A stretch of DNA of 64,000 nt from Euglena gracilis (taxonomy: Eukaryota; Euglenida; Euglenophyceae; Euglenales), in the NCBI GenBank assembly GCA_039621445.1, contig CP154956.1, forward strand, positions 9,795,443 through 9,859,442. The letters run 5' to 3'. The position numbers and the translations under genes were made by a program. The notes below the pieces were generated by a model, which worked only from the letters and a program-made list of their open reading frames with translations, had not been told where the DNA came from and made no database searches. Numbering within the stretch: position 1 is the first letter of the stretch; every line of letters starts with the position of its first letter. Below are positions 23,138-35,000 of the stretch, one piece after another.

Positions 23138-24351
23138 AAAATCTGGGAAACGTCAAAAGATATGACTCAGCCTTCAGGGCATTGGTGGGTCAATTATTGC
23201 ACAAAGGGGTGCCTCTGCAGCAGTGCACAGTCCCCAAGATGGCTGAAGCCATCCTGGATCTTGCTGTTCATAGCATCAATACTGCACGAAATGCATATGC
23301 AGCAGCCTTATTACTCCCAGGGTTCGGGTCTTTGAGATTTTCACCCCTTCTGGCTCCATTGAAAAGGAAGTGGAATGCCAATGTCTGCAAGTATGCCCAC
23401 TTTTGGGACCCCACTGATTTCCTAGAAAACATCATGAGGAATTCCACACCCCTCTCAGACCTATCGGTGAAAGAGCTCAGAAACAGACTCATCATCTGTT
23501 GGAGGCTTTTGGCCCTCCATAGGGGGGTTGATTTAGCCAGGACACAGCGAAAAATCAGTTTCGTGGGAGAAAAAATTTTCATTTTATTGCAAAGGAAAGG
23601 GTGGCAATTCCCAAGATGGGAAGAGATTTTGAATTTGCCACACACCCCCCTCATCAGCCCATGGCATTTATTGAAAGAATATGTGGAAAGGACAGCCCAC
23701 ATGGTTGGGCACAAAAATAATTTGTTGTGGTCTTTGGATGGTAAAAGACCTTTGACATCAGAAAGGGTGAATTCCCTAACCAAAGAAATTCTGCAAGAGG
23801 GGGGGGTGGACACCACCCACTGGAAACCCCACAGCACCAGAGGGGCTGGGGTCTTATGGTGGAAAAATGCTGGTTTACAAGTGGAAGAAGTCCAGCAGCT
23901 GGGTCAGTGGAAAAATTTTGGTGCCTTCCAAGCTCATTATTTGAGGCTGGGAGTCGTGTCAAAAATTCAAAATATTATGGCCCAAAGGGGGGTGCACAGT
24001 ACCTCACCATCTCGCAGTGCGGAGCCCGAATGGTCTCGGACTCCCACGACAGAGGAAGGGGGAGGAAGGGACCAAGAGGGCGAAGCACAAGAAGATGGTG
24101 AGCCCATCCCTCCCACCCAAAAAATCAGCAGAAAAAGAAAGACATCCCAGCCAGAAAAGGGACCCCCAACCAAGCAGCCCCAACCACCCACCCAGAAACA
24201 CAGAAAGAGACCACCATCCCCATCAGGGGGGGGGGGGCCACCAAGCGACCATGGGAGAGGGGGGGGGGGGGCGGGGCCACGGCGGTTCAGCTTCGCCAAG
24301 GTGTCGGAGGAGGCCTCATCATCGCCAACTCCGGCAACAAAGGCGCAGTAA
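23113..24351 (+). CDS. DIRS tyrosine recombinase (YR)
   Basis: A 412-codon protein from ATG 23,113. This start lies just inside the end of the polyprotein frame and begins the peptide with SSIDTYIKNLGNVKRYD, a plausible N-terminal core-binding segment. The recombinase signature is visible: HSTRGAG (the HxxR box) near residue 240 and QWKNFGAFQAHYLRL with the nucleophile Tyr near 275. An upstream Arg is probably in INTARNAYAAAL. The C-terminal tail is Pro/Lys-rich, and its coding sequence contains the internal complementary region, so tail sequence is constrained by the replication signal. The enzyme would insert the circular cDNA without target duplication. The frame is in fact open from 20,593, so translation by frameshift from the polyprotein is also possible. 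Confidence 0.92.
   Translation: MSSIDTYIKNLGNVKRYDSAFRALVGQLLHKGVPLQQCTVPKMAEAILDLAVHSINTARNAYAAALLLPGFGSLRFSPLLAPLKRKWNANVCKYAHFWDPTDFLENIMRNSTPLSDLSVKELRNRLIICWRLLALHRGVDLARTQRKISFVGEKIFILLQRKGWQFPRWEEILNLPHTPLISPWHLLKEYVERTAHMVGHKNNLLWSLDGKRPLTSERVNSLTKEILQEGGVDTTHWKPHSTRGAGVLWWKNAGLQVEEVQQLGQWKNFGAFQAHYLRLGVVSKIQNIMAQRGVHSTSPSRSAEPEWSRTPTTEEGGGRDQEGEAQEDGEPIPPTQKISRKRKTSQPEKGPPTKQPQPPTQKHRKRPPSPSGGGGPPSDHGRGGGGAGPRRFSFAKVSEEASSSPTPATKAQ
24001..24102. promoter_or_regulatory. DIRS internal complementary region
   Basis: Bases 24,002-24,034 are the reverse complement of the outermost left end and 24,035-24,102 that of the outermost right end. The two halves abut at GAATGGT/CTCGGAC. By the established DIRS model, this region templates end joining to form the circular intermediate, whose junction would read GTCCGAG-ACCATTC. 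Confidence 0.93.
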
Positions 24352-24481
24352 GAAGCACCCCCCGCGCACGCACAACCACACCAGAACAGAACAGCCGGCA
24401 AGGAAAGCAGGACCTCACCATCTTCTTGTGCTTCGCCCTCTTGGTCCCTTCCTCCCCCTTCCTCTGTCGTGGGAGTCCGAG
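24320..24481. repeat. DIRS right inverted terminal repeat and right end
   Basis: Bases 24,320-24,424 are the inverse of the left repeat. The unique right end continues to GTCCGAG at 24,481, where complementarity to the internal region stops. Confidence 0.9.
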
Positions 24482-25988
24482 TGCTTCGCACTCCCTGGCA
24501 TTTTCTCCCAAGTCACCTTTGCCCCTTGGAGTGCATTTTCGTTTGGGTAGCCCCTTCTTGGAAGTTTCGCTGCGGCTTTCTGCGTGGAATCTTTTTGCCT
24601 CTGCCATGGTTGGTGGGTTTGGGGAATAGCCCTGAGTGAGACGACCCTGGCATGAATTTTGGGAGGGAATTTCTTCAGAATTTCCTGCGTCGGATGAGTT
24701 GGATTTGGTGCGCGATGCCTTCCTTCGTCGGTGCCCGCGAGGGCAAAAACCAAACCCATTTCGCCTTCAAAAATCTGGTGAACAAAGCATTGCTCACTCG
24801 GTGTTTGTGCATCGACCTTGGTGTCCCTTCCTTCCCCTTTCGGTCTGCCCCGCGGCGTGCAAGAGCAGCTCGGCCACAGACGGCACATTGCTCGTGGCTG
24901 GCCAACGGCGTGCTCACCGGGGGGGGGGGGGAGCTCGAATAAAAGCAGTAATAAAACCCGAACAAAAACAGACTTCCCATCCTCAAAGCATCATTTCTCC
25001 AATCGAAAATCGAAAACAAGGATGAAAAACAGTTGGAATGCTGCGATGAGGAAGACCATTTGGGCTGCGCAAACTCTGGGGGTGAGGTCCTGCTTCTTTT
25101 GCCGGCAACAAAAAGCTCACCCCCCTCTTGTGCTTCGCCCTCATGGTCCGTTCCTCCCAGGTCATCCTTCCTGGGAGTGCCAATCTATGCTGAGGAAAAA
25201 ACCAAGCATTGCTGCAGATCTGAGCACGTTCTGAGCACGACACAAAAACACGACACAAAAAAATTCTGGGCAGGAAAAGTTTCGGCCGTGTTTATAAACA
25301 CAAGCTGGGCAGCGTAGAATCATCAAGCACAGAGGCCAGGAAAAAGAGGTGGGTTGGTGACCGGTCTTCCACGGTTTCAAAGACAAGAAATGTCTCGGTT
25401 GGAGGACCTCCAAAGCAGAGAAATTTGGAGTTGTTGGGGACAGGGGACAGTTCTTTTCAAGCCGGGGGGGGGGGGGTTTAAACAGAATGCTTCCTGTCTG
25501 TGTGTCATTCCAGCCTGCTGTGGACACTTTCACCGGGGAAAGCACCGTTGTTGAAAGTGGAAACAAATGTGTGCTCATGTTCCCCGGAGGTTGGAAACAG
25601 GCACCCATGAGGAGGGGTCCCCCCCCCGTCCACTGACCGGGTTCCTACAACCCCCGACCAGCGGGGGGAGTCATGCGCCCCCCCCCCCCAACCGACAAGC
25701 CGACCAGGGGGTGGTCGCACAACTAGGTGCCAAAAGCAACCCAATTTTCAAAGCCACCTGCAACCCCCAACCGGGGGATGGTCGGTGTAGGGGTGGTGGG
25801 TGGACAGGGGGGGGGTACTCAAATTTGAGGAAAGTTTCCAGGGAGGACAGTTTTCTGGGGAGGAGGGTGTGGAAAGGGAGGAGGATGGTGTAGAAAACTC
25901 ACGGGACCGGGTCGAGCAGAGTCGTATTTCACAAATGTCACAAGGGTGGCATGGAGGAGGCGTGAAGCGCCAGGAGGTTTGGTGGGGG
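24482..25988. other. Spacer with DIRS remnants and G/C-run modules; no gene
   Basis: It contains a DIRS-derived fragment (25,082-25,178), a weak second one near 24,805-24,850, and a module of GACCAG, CCGGTC and AACCCCC words bounded by C- and G-runs (about 25,618-25,815). It lies downstream of the CEP76 stop codon, so part may be that gene's 3' flank. Confidence 0.5.
25082..25178 (+). mobile_element. Miniature DIRS remnant (left repeat fused to right end)
   Basis: GGTGAGGTCCTGCTT...TTGCCGG matches the start of the DIRS left inverted repeat. It is followed directly by CTTGTGCTTCGCCCTC...GTTCCTCC, matching the right end. Everything between is missing. The join is at a small palindrome (TTTTGCCGGCAACAAAA). 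It could be a solo, recombined end or a non-autonomous derivative. Confidence 0.7.
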
Positions 25989-26093
25989 TCAGGTGGGGGG
26001 CGCCCCTTTGTACCGCACCGCCAGCATCACCCACACGGACAGCACGTCCTCCGGATAGACGAAGCACTTGACCCGCACGAAGAACGTCACCAC
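25989..26093 (-). CDS. CEP76 last exon
   Basis: Acceptor CTGGCCCCCAG, then 34 codons starting VVTFFVRVKCFVYPED and a stop. It matches the CEP76 C-terminus (RV.VF.YPES..AVWIMFA.KY). It joins in phase 0 to the exon at 27,942 across a conventional GT-AG intron of about 1.85 kb. Only one copy exists in the window. Confidence 0.95.
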   Translation of the reverse strand: MVTFFVRVKCFVYPEDVLSVWVMLAVRYKGAPPT

Positions 26094-29000
26094 CTGGGGG
26101 CCAGAGGGAGAGAGGGCGTCAGGGTTGGACGATGTCGAGAATCGTGTCCGTCCCATAATGGACACTGCCTGTGGAAACCATGTGTTGGGGACGGGCACCC
26201 GATACGTGGCACTACAATATGGAGCAAGGATGATGCAGTCCAGTTAATTTGGGGGGAAAGCATTGGGACATATTTCAAGCATCTTCAAATGCAGAATCTC
26301 GTTCCTTCGTGCTAGGAAAGACGGTTTGCGGAACACAAAGCGGAGACTCCAACGGCGCTACAAGAGGATATATTATAAGACTGTCGCCTCAGACCCTCTG
26401 AAATTTAATGGCAAATCAGGAATCTGCCACCCAAAGTTGTTCATTTTGCTATTCAGTAATGGATTTCCTTTCAATGGACAACTTATTTATCTCCAAATTT
26501 TCATAAACAACAAAAAAATTGCTACCCAAAGAGGAATTCGGGTAATCCCCCTGGTCAAAAAGTGCACAAAATGAAATGTTCTTTTGACTGTTTACTTTTT
26601 TGGAATTTATGTGTGGTGATTTTTGAGGGTCCGTGTTTGGGTTTTCCCCCTTCTGGGATGAGAACGACGTAAAAAGTTTTAAGGGAAATATTGGCTCAAG
26701 TGAGAAAATTTGTTCTTTATCTTCCATCTTTCTGCTGCAATCAAATTGTTCATTCTCGTTGAACTTTGAAAGTCCTCTTGCAGAAAAAAAATATCAAACC
26801 AAATCAAATCATTAATTATCAAACCAAACCAAATCAAATCAAATCGTCAGATCAAATTATCCAGAGCAATTCAAAACCACCTTTCATTTTTGCATCTTGT
26901 CAAAAATTTTCGAATTGGCGAAAATTTTCAAAATGTAAATTTTCAATTAATTTTAACTCTAATGGCCATTTTTTAAAAGAAAGCTGCCTTTTTCAGAAGT
27001 AGTGTTTAAAAGTAGTGATATTTTTTGTCACAATTTGGGACAGTTATGTCGTCATTCTTTTCCCTTTGTGTTGGAGTTCATCGCCAAAAAAATAGATTAA
27101 CAAGACATTCACTTCGTGTGGTACACCAATAGGGACGTTTTGAGGTCCCCGTGGCTAGTAAATATTACATTCCTGGTCAGTTTTGGACAATAAATGGAGA
27201 GGATGTGTTTTTTCAAATCGACAAGAATTTTCCTCTCAATAATGGGTTTATTTGTTCCAATAATGATCTCTATAATAAAAAAAACTCTATACAGAACAGC
27301 CTTTGATTTTTAGGCACCCCACACTTGCCACAAACCTTATGTGGTCTTGCATTCTGAGCCACACCCACCCAGCCACACCCACACCAACACACCCAAACCC
27401 ACGTACACAAACACCCACCAGCTGAATTTTGCCCAACCCCACGGGGGGGGGGGGTCTCGGGGTACCCTGGAGTGCCCAGAAGGCAGGCAGACACCCCCCC
27501 CCAGGGATCAGTGCCTGCCTGATCGTCGGCCAAAAGTGCCCAAAAAGGGCTCATCTGAGCCCCCACCATATTCGGCGCCGGAATCGCCTTGACCAAGTGC
27601 CAAGATTTTCGGCCATATGCCCTCTCCCGGGGTCAGATCTGGGAGACATGGAAGGTTTGCCCAAACACCCCGCCCCCGGGGTGGGGGTGGGGTCGGCCTC
27701 GCCTAAAAATTCAGCCTGGGATCCACCCACATATCCACCAGGGGGGGAGGATTGCACTGTGCAACTATTATTTATTGGTCCAAAAACGTGAAATACGCAA
27801 CCTCCAGTTGTCGTCCAGTGGAGCAACTTGCCTGCGCAAATGCCCGAACAAAATCGGACCCCACACTCCAAAAGACCCCCAACCCACACACCCCAAGCAA
27901 AATGCACCTCATCATGACAAAAAAAACACGGCTCTGCATACCTGGCCCACCGTCTCCAGGATGTCCTTACAGGTGCGGGACTGCAGCAGGCTGTGGAAGA
28001 TGCGGCGGTCGCAGCCGCCGGCAGCGCTGTACGGGCCAGGGGGGGGGGGGGTCGGCCACCGCAACCCACCACGAGCCCATAGCCACACCCACACCAACAC
28101 ACCTAAACGTACGCACACAAACGCCCACCAGGCTGAATTTGCCCAACCCTGCAGGGAGGGGGGGGAGTCTCGGGGTGGAGTGCCTGCCCAAGACCCCGCA
28201 CCCGGGGTGGGGTCCGCCTCGCCTAAAAATTCAGCCTGGCACCCGCCCACACGTTGGCGTCCTGGGAGAACCAGGAAAGGGTGTGGGGGGAGGTTGGCCA
28301 CCGCCCGGGGGTTTCCGGGGTACCGCCCTGGCCGTGGGTGAAGTGCATGGGGTAGCCCTTGAAGGTGTAGCCGTCCCGCACGCTGGCCCGGACCGCGGCC
28401 TCGAAGTACCTGCCGTGGAGGAATGTGCCGGGGGTCAGGCGGGCAAGGGTGGGTGACCCGGGGTCCCAGACCCAGACTCGTGAGTGATTCCATTCGCAAC
28501 AGCCGGAGCAGCCGGAGAGTTCCTAAACCCCGATTCCAATTGGAAGCCCCCGGGGCCACTTTATGGTCTCATTGCGGAAAGCCTGGGGGCAGGGGGCTGG
28601 CATTTGGGAGGAGCTGTGATCAGGGTTGTTTGTCACCAATGTTTTGGTCAATCGACCAAGGCCCAGTCGGTGAATGCAAGAATCCCTTTTCTGGAGTCTA
28701 GACCAGGGTTTTTTTAAGACCGGGGGGGAGGGACCAACCCACCCACCTCCTGGGGGAGGGCCCCCCCCGGGGGGGGGGGGTCCGGGGGACCCACAAAAAA
28801 TGGCCGAAAATCGCGAAAAGTGCTAAAATAGAATTTTTTCGGCGCCTGCGGCGCCGAAAAGTATATCCCACCCCCCTCGGGGGGACCCCCCCCCCGGGGG
28901 GGGGGGCTCGGCCGGACCCACCCACCCTACCCCCCCCCGGGGTCCAAACTTAAAAAAATCCCTGGTCTAGACCTAACTGATGATAGTGTCTTCCAGTGAA

Positions 29001-32000
29001 ACGTTCAATGTTTCCATTCCCACTGGCTTTGAACGTGTGTTGTCCAAAAGATGATAAACTTTGCTTTTGTTTTTTTCTGACTGGGATTTATCGCACCAGG
29101 GCACGTCAGGGAGTCAGGGAAAAGCTGGCAAATATGTTGAAAGGCCAAGATGTCGCATCATTGCTGTGGATGGAGGGAAGGTGCACGAGAAGTTGCAAAC
29201 GCTATGTGTATTTGGTTCAGAAACAGATGTTCTTGGATGGCGCAGCGTGATCGGATGCGTCATCGGATGCGCTGCATGGTGATCATGAAACCAGTTTGAA
29301 GGTACTCGGGGACAACAATGGAAGACCTTTCTTCCATTGGTGTGAACGCCATTGTCAGAGCAGTCAGTGCACGCTCTGATGTTTGTTCGCATGAATATTG
29401 GGCCTCTTCCTGGAATTGTCCAGAAATAGCAGGCCATCGAAGATTTTAACTCACCGACTGTGCACGTCATTAATCGATCAAGGACTCTGGCTACGGTTAA
29501 TTGACCAAATGCAAAAAAGGGTGGTAAACTCATCAATCCTGTTGAGATTGAGTGGTGGGGGGGATTAACCGCCTAAAAAATGTTCTTTGGGAAAACCCAT
29601 ATTCTTAATGGGGAAAGCGACTGACTGGCGAAAAAGGCGAAAAAAAAATGCCACAAATTGGACTTGCTCCACCCCAGCAACCGCCTTGGTGCAGTACAGA
29701 CGCGTGGGACTGCAAGAAAAAGGGGGGGAAAGGACTGTCGGTTGGAAAAGGGTTGGAGGGGAAGGGGCGATCTGTTCATTTTGACCCCAGTGTGCCTTTG
29801 TCATTTTCTCCACCCCCCCCCCTCGGCTTGGGAGGGGGAGGCGGGCAAAAGGCCACTTTTGGTACAAGTTTGCCGCCTCGCCTCGGCCCCCAAAAACAAC
29901 CGGTTCGCTGGTCGCTGGGATATTGAAATATCTTCTTGCCCACCCAGTCAACTCTCCTGATCGTCCCGATAAAAATGGGCCGGAGAGATGTTTGTTGAAT
30001 ACTCTGACAAGCACGAGCAAAATGCCGAAAACATTGGCCGGCGTGAATGCAGCTTGACGATGCTTGCTTGCATGGCTCACAGCCAGACTCCAAAGGCAAG
30101 GGGCTGTGCAGACCGGCTATCCGCCACCACGCCGTAGCACTTCTCCTGCTCATACCCGCAGAGCACCTGGGTCAGCACCTGGGCGTCGCTTGCCGACGCC
30201 CCCTCCCCCCCGCACCCCGACGGGGCATCAGCGTCAGAGGCTGGGCTGGGCTGGAAAATGGGGCTGGCTGGAAAGAGGCTGCTGGTTAACACCTCCCATT
30301 TGGGCCCCACTTCCAGCCGGGGTCCAAATGTCGTGGAAGACTGATGTTGGCCCAAATGTTGGGCGGGGCAGGCCGCTTTCGTCCCCTGTTTGCCCATTTC
30401 TGCACCTGCCCGGGCGGAAAAAAAAAGAATGATTCCGCCCTCGGGCGGCTGGGAAGGAATCAAAGCTCGTCGATGGGGGGGGGGGGCTGGCTGCCTAAGC
30501 AACGCCCCGGGCAACACGTAGCTGAACTCGGGGTTCCACGCGCACGTCAGCCCGAGCTGGGAAGGACAGGGCGGTACGGGAAGGCCTGGTGGGGGGGGGG
30601 GGGGCGGACCCCCCCCACCACTGGGGTGGGGTGGGGGTCAACCCCCCACCCACCCACCACCCATAAGCATAAGGTCGCGGAGATTGCTGTACAGCCCTGC
30701 GGTCGAACCCTCATCCGATGGGGGGGGGGGGGTGATCGACCCCCCCCCACACCACCACACCACAGGGAAACACTCCTTCAGCAACGAAGAAGCTGAAGAA
30801 AAAAAACCATGACCCAAAAATCGGAGCTCCCGAAAATGCGGGGAGGCCTGGTGGGGTTCGGACTGCCCCCCCCCCACCCAGCAGGACGGGGAACCCCCAC
30901 ACCCACCACCCATAGAGTTTCGGCGATTCCTGAACAGTCCTGGGGAAGGGTTTGGGGAGTTGGGTCCGGTGGGAAAGCAGCTGCTGCAATCATGTTGAGC
31001 AAAGCAAACGATCCGGTGCCAACTCTCTGCACCACTGTTTTCTTAGCACAGGTGCACTCCTTGGAAGTCGCCACGGTTTTCTCTGGTCTGAGTTGTTCCT
31101 TGTGGGTTGCTTGCTCTGAGGTGAGTTGCGAAGGAAAAGTGGGCTGGTTTTCGAATTGTTGAATGGTGAGAATTGCTTGGAATTGAAAAAGAAAAAAATG
31201 CAGGGGTTTTTGCCCTCACCCAACCGGACCAAGAATACAAAAGTGTGCACTTTTTGGACAAATCTCCATCAAAAATGATGTACTTTTTAAGCTCAAAGCC
31301 TGAGAGAGACCGTCGCACATTGGAATTGAGTGGCTACAAGCACACCGCGTCGCGATGGTCGTGCACCAGCTTCATTAGGGAGGCCTCCAGCGGCTCTTCC
31401 AAGGCCACGGGGTCCACAGCGCTGCCGCACACCGGCACCTGAGACGGAACAAGACGCCACGTTTCTCTTTGATACCCCCCAGGGGGGGGGGGTGCCTGCC
31501 CATAGCTCACTTCCCCCCTCCTCAGGAGGGTTTGGTTTTGGGCCCCAGTCAAGACTGTACGGGAAAGCCTGGGGGGGGTCGACCCCCGCACCCACCACAA
31601 CACCCCAAAAACGAAAAATTCCTTCGCTGTCTTCGGCGCCGAAGGAAAACCTTGACCTAAAAATTGGCGCCCGGGGAATAAACCCCACCCCAAATAACCT
31701 GGCGGGGCCCTTGCTCCTGGCAGGGGCCGAATAACTTGGCGGGGGGGGGGGGGCAAAAAAAGATGGTTCCAGTAACTTGGCACCCCCCCCATTTCAGGTA
31801 AAATTCCTTTGCGGCGCTAAAAAAAAAGGGGGGCCCAAATAACCTGGCGGGGGGGCAGGGCCAAAAGTTGGTTACAATAACCTGGCACCCCGCCAGGTTA
31901 CTGGGGGGGGGGGGTTCGGGAAAGCCTGGTGGGGGTGGGGGGTCTCAACCCCCCCACCGACAGGGTTTCGGGGATTCCCGTCCAGCCCTGGTCCCAGCGG

Positions 32001-35000
32001 CTGCGACCCCATTTCCCTTGAGAGTGGCCATTCTGGGCCCTTGGCTGGGCTCTTGGTGCCTTCGGCGGGGATGTACAAGGGCACTGTCCATCCCAAAATC
32101 GGACTCGGTGGGGGTTTCGAACGTGTCCTGCCACCCTGCCTGCCCCAAGAGCCCAGCCCCCTCCTGGGGGTCCGTTCCCCGCCATCATAGTGTGAGACGG
32201 CAAGTGTGCCCCCCCCCCCCCGATCCACCGACGGGGAAAGGTTCCTTCGGTTCTCGCTTTCGTTTAATGAAACTCACCTGTCACTTTCAGCAACTGCATC
32301 CAGCTTTCAGAAAGAACCAGTCAGCCACTTTTTCAGGAACAGTCACTTTCGCCGGGGGGGGGGGGGGGGAGGGCGTGCATCTGGCAACTTTCCTTTGGAA
32401 ATCCAAGCAAAATGGGGAGGTGTGCTGTGGCTTCGGCGGCAGGGGGTGCACGTTTTTTTTTTTGGACCCTGCGCTCGTTGTGACCCCGCTCTTCTGGTGG
32501 TATATCAGGCAGGGGGGAGGACCGTTATAAACAAATGGCATGCCCTTCACAGAAAAAAAAAGCTTTTAGCACCGCCGCTTTAAGCCCTGAAGGCGATAAA
32601 ACACAAGGAGGTATTTCAGTTTGAAGGGAGCGCAGGGTATGGAAAACTCCTTCAAATACCGAATTGGCAGAACATGGGCAACATGTTTACTTTTTCCGAG
32701 GGCAAATCCGTCATGCGTGTAAGCAGGAGTTGGCTTTGAAGTGTTTCAGGATCTTGTTGCACTTCTTCCCCTTGATGGACGTCTATTTGGTCTGGACCCG
32801 AACGGATGGCTTCTTCAATTTTCAACTGTTAATTTCATAACCTCCTGCAAGGAACGGAAATAAACAGTGCAAATGACACCAGCTTTCTGATCCAGACTGA
32901 TTTCAATCCAATTGTGTGTCATCAATTCAATATTAATCTAATCTAATCCAAAGTGAATTTTAATTAACGTAACTAAGTTATGTAACTTGCTGAAGCCTCA
33001 GGGTGCATTTCTGGCCACACCCGAGGCTGTTTGCGAATCAACTTCATCTTCATTGTACTCATCGGCTTCCACTTGGCTTCGTCGTCCAAATCAAAGCTGC
33101 AATACTGCACCTCATCACTGTCGAAAAAACATGGAGAGTGGGTACGTTTAATGCATGAACTACGCGGGGTTGAAGATATTCATGCTGCCTTCGCCATCCC
33201 TGCCAACGCCAACGGAGTGTGAAATACAAGACACAGGCACGCTCAGCATTAACACAGACCTGTTCGCTCCAGGCTCTGCCAAGTTGGCACCCCCCATTTT
33301 TGTTTGTGACTCCATAACGTTCTGTTTGATAACATTTAAAGGATAGGTGGTTCAACCTGAGAATTCTGTCAAAAAAGTGCTCGGCCATTCAAAATCAAGT
33401 TTCGTTTTTGTTTGTTTTGTTGTTTGTTGAGCTGTCCATGCAACCAATTCAATCCGCAAAAAAAATTGACAGAAACTCATATATGCGTGCACATCACCGC
33501 GGCATTGCTACTGTGTGTTGTCCAGGTAAGTTGGGGGTGGCCACCTGGGCTGGACGTTGGCATAGAAGCAGGCGTCGTTGAAGACGCAGCCCACGTGGGT
33601 GTACTTGTGGCTCACCGGCCGGCCGTCCAGGCCATGCGCGTGCCGGCAGGCGGGAGTTGACCAGTGGGCCGGGGGGAGCCCACCGTGCCCCTGGGTGCCT
33701 GCCGGGTCATGGGCGGAAGAGAACAGAATCTCGCCCCAACAAATGGACCTTTTCGGGGCTTCGGTGCCTTGGTCGCCGGGGGGGGTGCAGAACGGGAAGG
33801 CCTGGGGGGGGGGGGCGTCGACCCCCCACCCACCCACCACAGCATTTTCAACAATTTTGGGAAAACGAGGATATTGGCCGGGAAAATTTTTTGAAAAAAA
33901 ATTTGAAAAAAATGAACCCGAAATACATGATTTTTTGAGGGAAGCCCACATTTTTTTCAAAAAAACTCAAAAATTTCAGGTGTAAAAAATGGTAGTTTTT
34001 TTGGAGGGGAGTGAAAAAAAACGAAGGTCAAAAAAATGGACCAAATTTTGGCACAATCAAATTTTACTGACATTTTTTCTCTTGGAAATTTTGGGGGGGG
34101 TCCAAAAGTTGGTGCTCCCGGAAATACGGGAAGAGGTGATGGGGGGGGCACCACCCACCATGCAGGGGGTGGGGGGGGGGGTCGCCCCCCCACCCACCAC
34201 CCTGGCTGGGGGGGTCGACCCCCCACCCCCCACCCTGGCTGTTCGGCCGATTCCCGTTCTGCCCGGGTGGGGGGGGGGGGCTCGTCAAAGTGCCATGCTC
34301 TTTGTGATGAGCCTTGATCCAACCCCCCCCCCACGGGGTCGAACATAGGCGCCTTGGATTGTGCCCAGGCATTCGCCCCTCAGGGTTCGATATAAGGACA
34401 GATGAGGGGGTGGTCCAAACCGTCCTTTTGGTCAAAAGGGGGGGGGGCGGTCGGGGGGGGGGGGGGGCACCTCCCACCTAAACAGTGGTTTTTGCCAATT
34501 CGGCCCAGCGCCTGCGTGAAAAAAAATTATTCACCGCGCGAAAAGCGCCCCAGACTGCGGCTTTGGGAAGCGTTTCGTTTTCAGAAAAAAATGCGTCAAA
34601 CCCGCCGAAAGTTTTCGGCACGACGACTGAACAGAACTTTGACTTTTGGCCGGGGGGGGGGGGGGGGTCCCGCGGTGGGGGTGGGCCGTGCCTCGAACCC
34701 AGGCCTGGGGACCGGCTGCCGGTGGTGGACTCCCAGAACACGACGTCCTTCTCCGCCCTGGTCAGCACCCACACGTGGGGGCCGTTCTCCTCCCGGCCAC
34801 GGCGTCACTTCGCCTCCCCTCCCCGGGGTCCTTGAGAAGCCCCTGGTGCGAACACCCAAAAACCACCCAAAAAAAAAGGCCATTGTGGGCCATTTTTTAC
34901 CATTTTTTCAAAAAATGGCTTTTTTAAAAAAAAAATCTTCGGTCCAGCCCTTTGCCAGAATGGCCCAGCCCAAACTTTACTCCGGGGGGTCAGCAGTCCA

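Larger units (their letters stand above)
19794..24481 (+). mobile_element. Complete DIRS-type tyrosine-recombinase retrotransposon
   Basis: Bounded inverted ends: left about 19,816-19,923 and right about 24,320-24,424 are near-perfect reverse complements (GAGGTCCTGCTTTCC against GGAAAGCAGGACCTC). Outside them the left end has about 22 unique bases starting ACCATTCGGG, and the right end about 57 unique bases ending GGGAGTCCGAG. An internal complementary region at 24,001-24,102 carries the complement of both outermost ends joined head to tail, the signature of DIRS elements, which replicate through a circular junction. The order is gag-like region, RT, RNase H, methyltransferase-like domain, then tyrosine recombinase in another frame. 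Both long frames are intact, so the copy may be recent. Confidence 0.95.

Noticed and set aside
29000-29560. Open frames of 84-140 codons on both strands
   Set aside because: No frame has a recognisable motif, splice structure or consistent coding bias; the stretch lies within a CEP76 intron.
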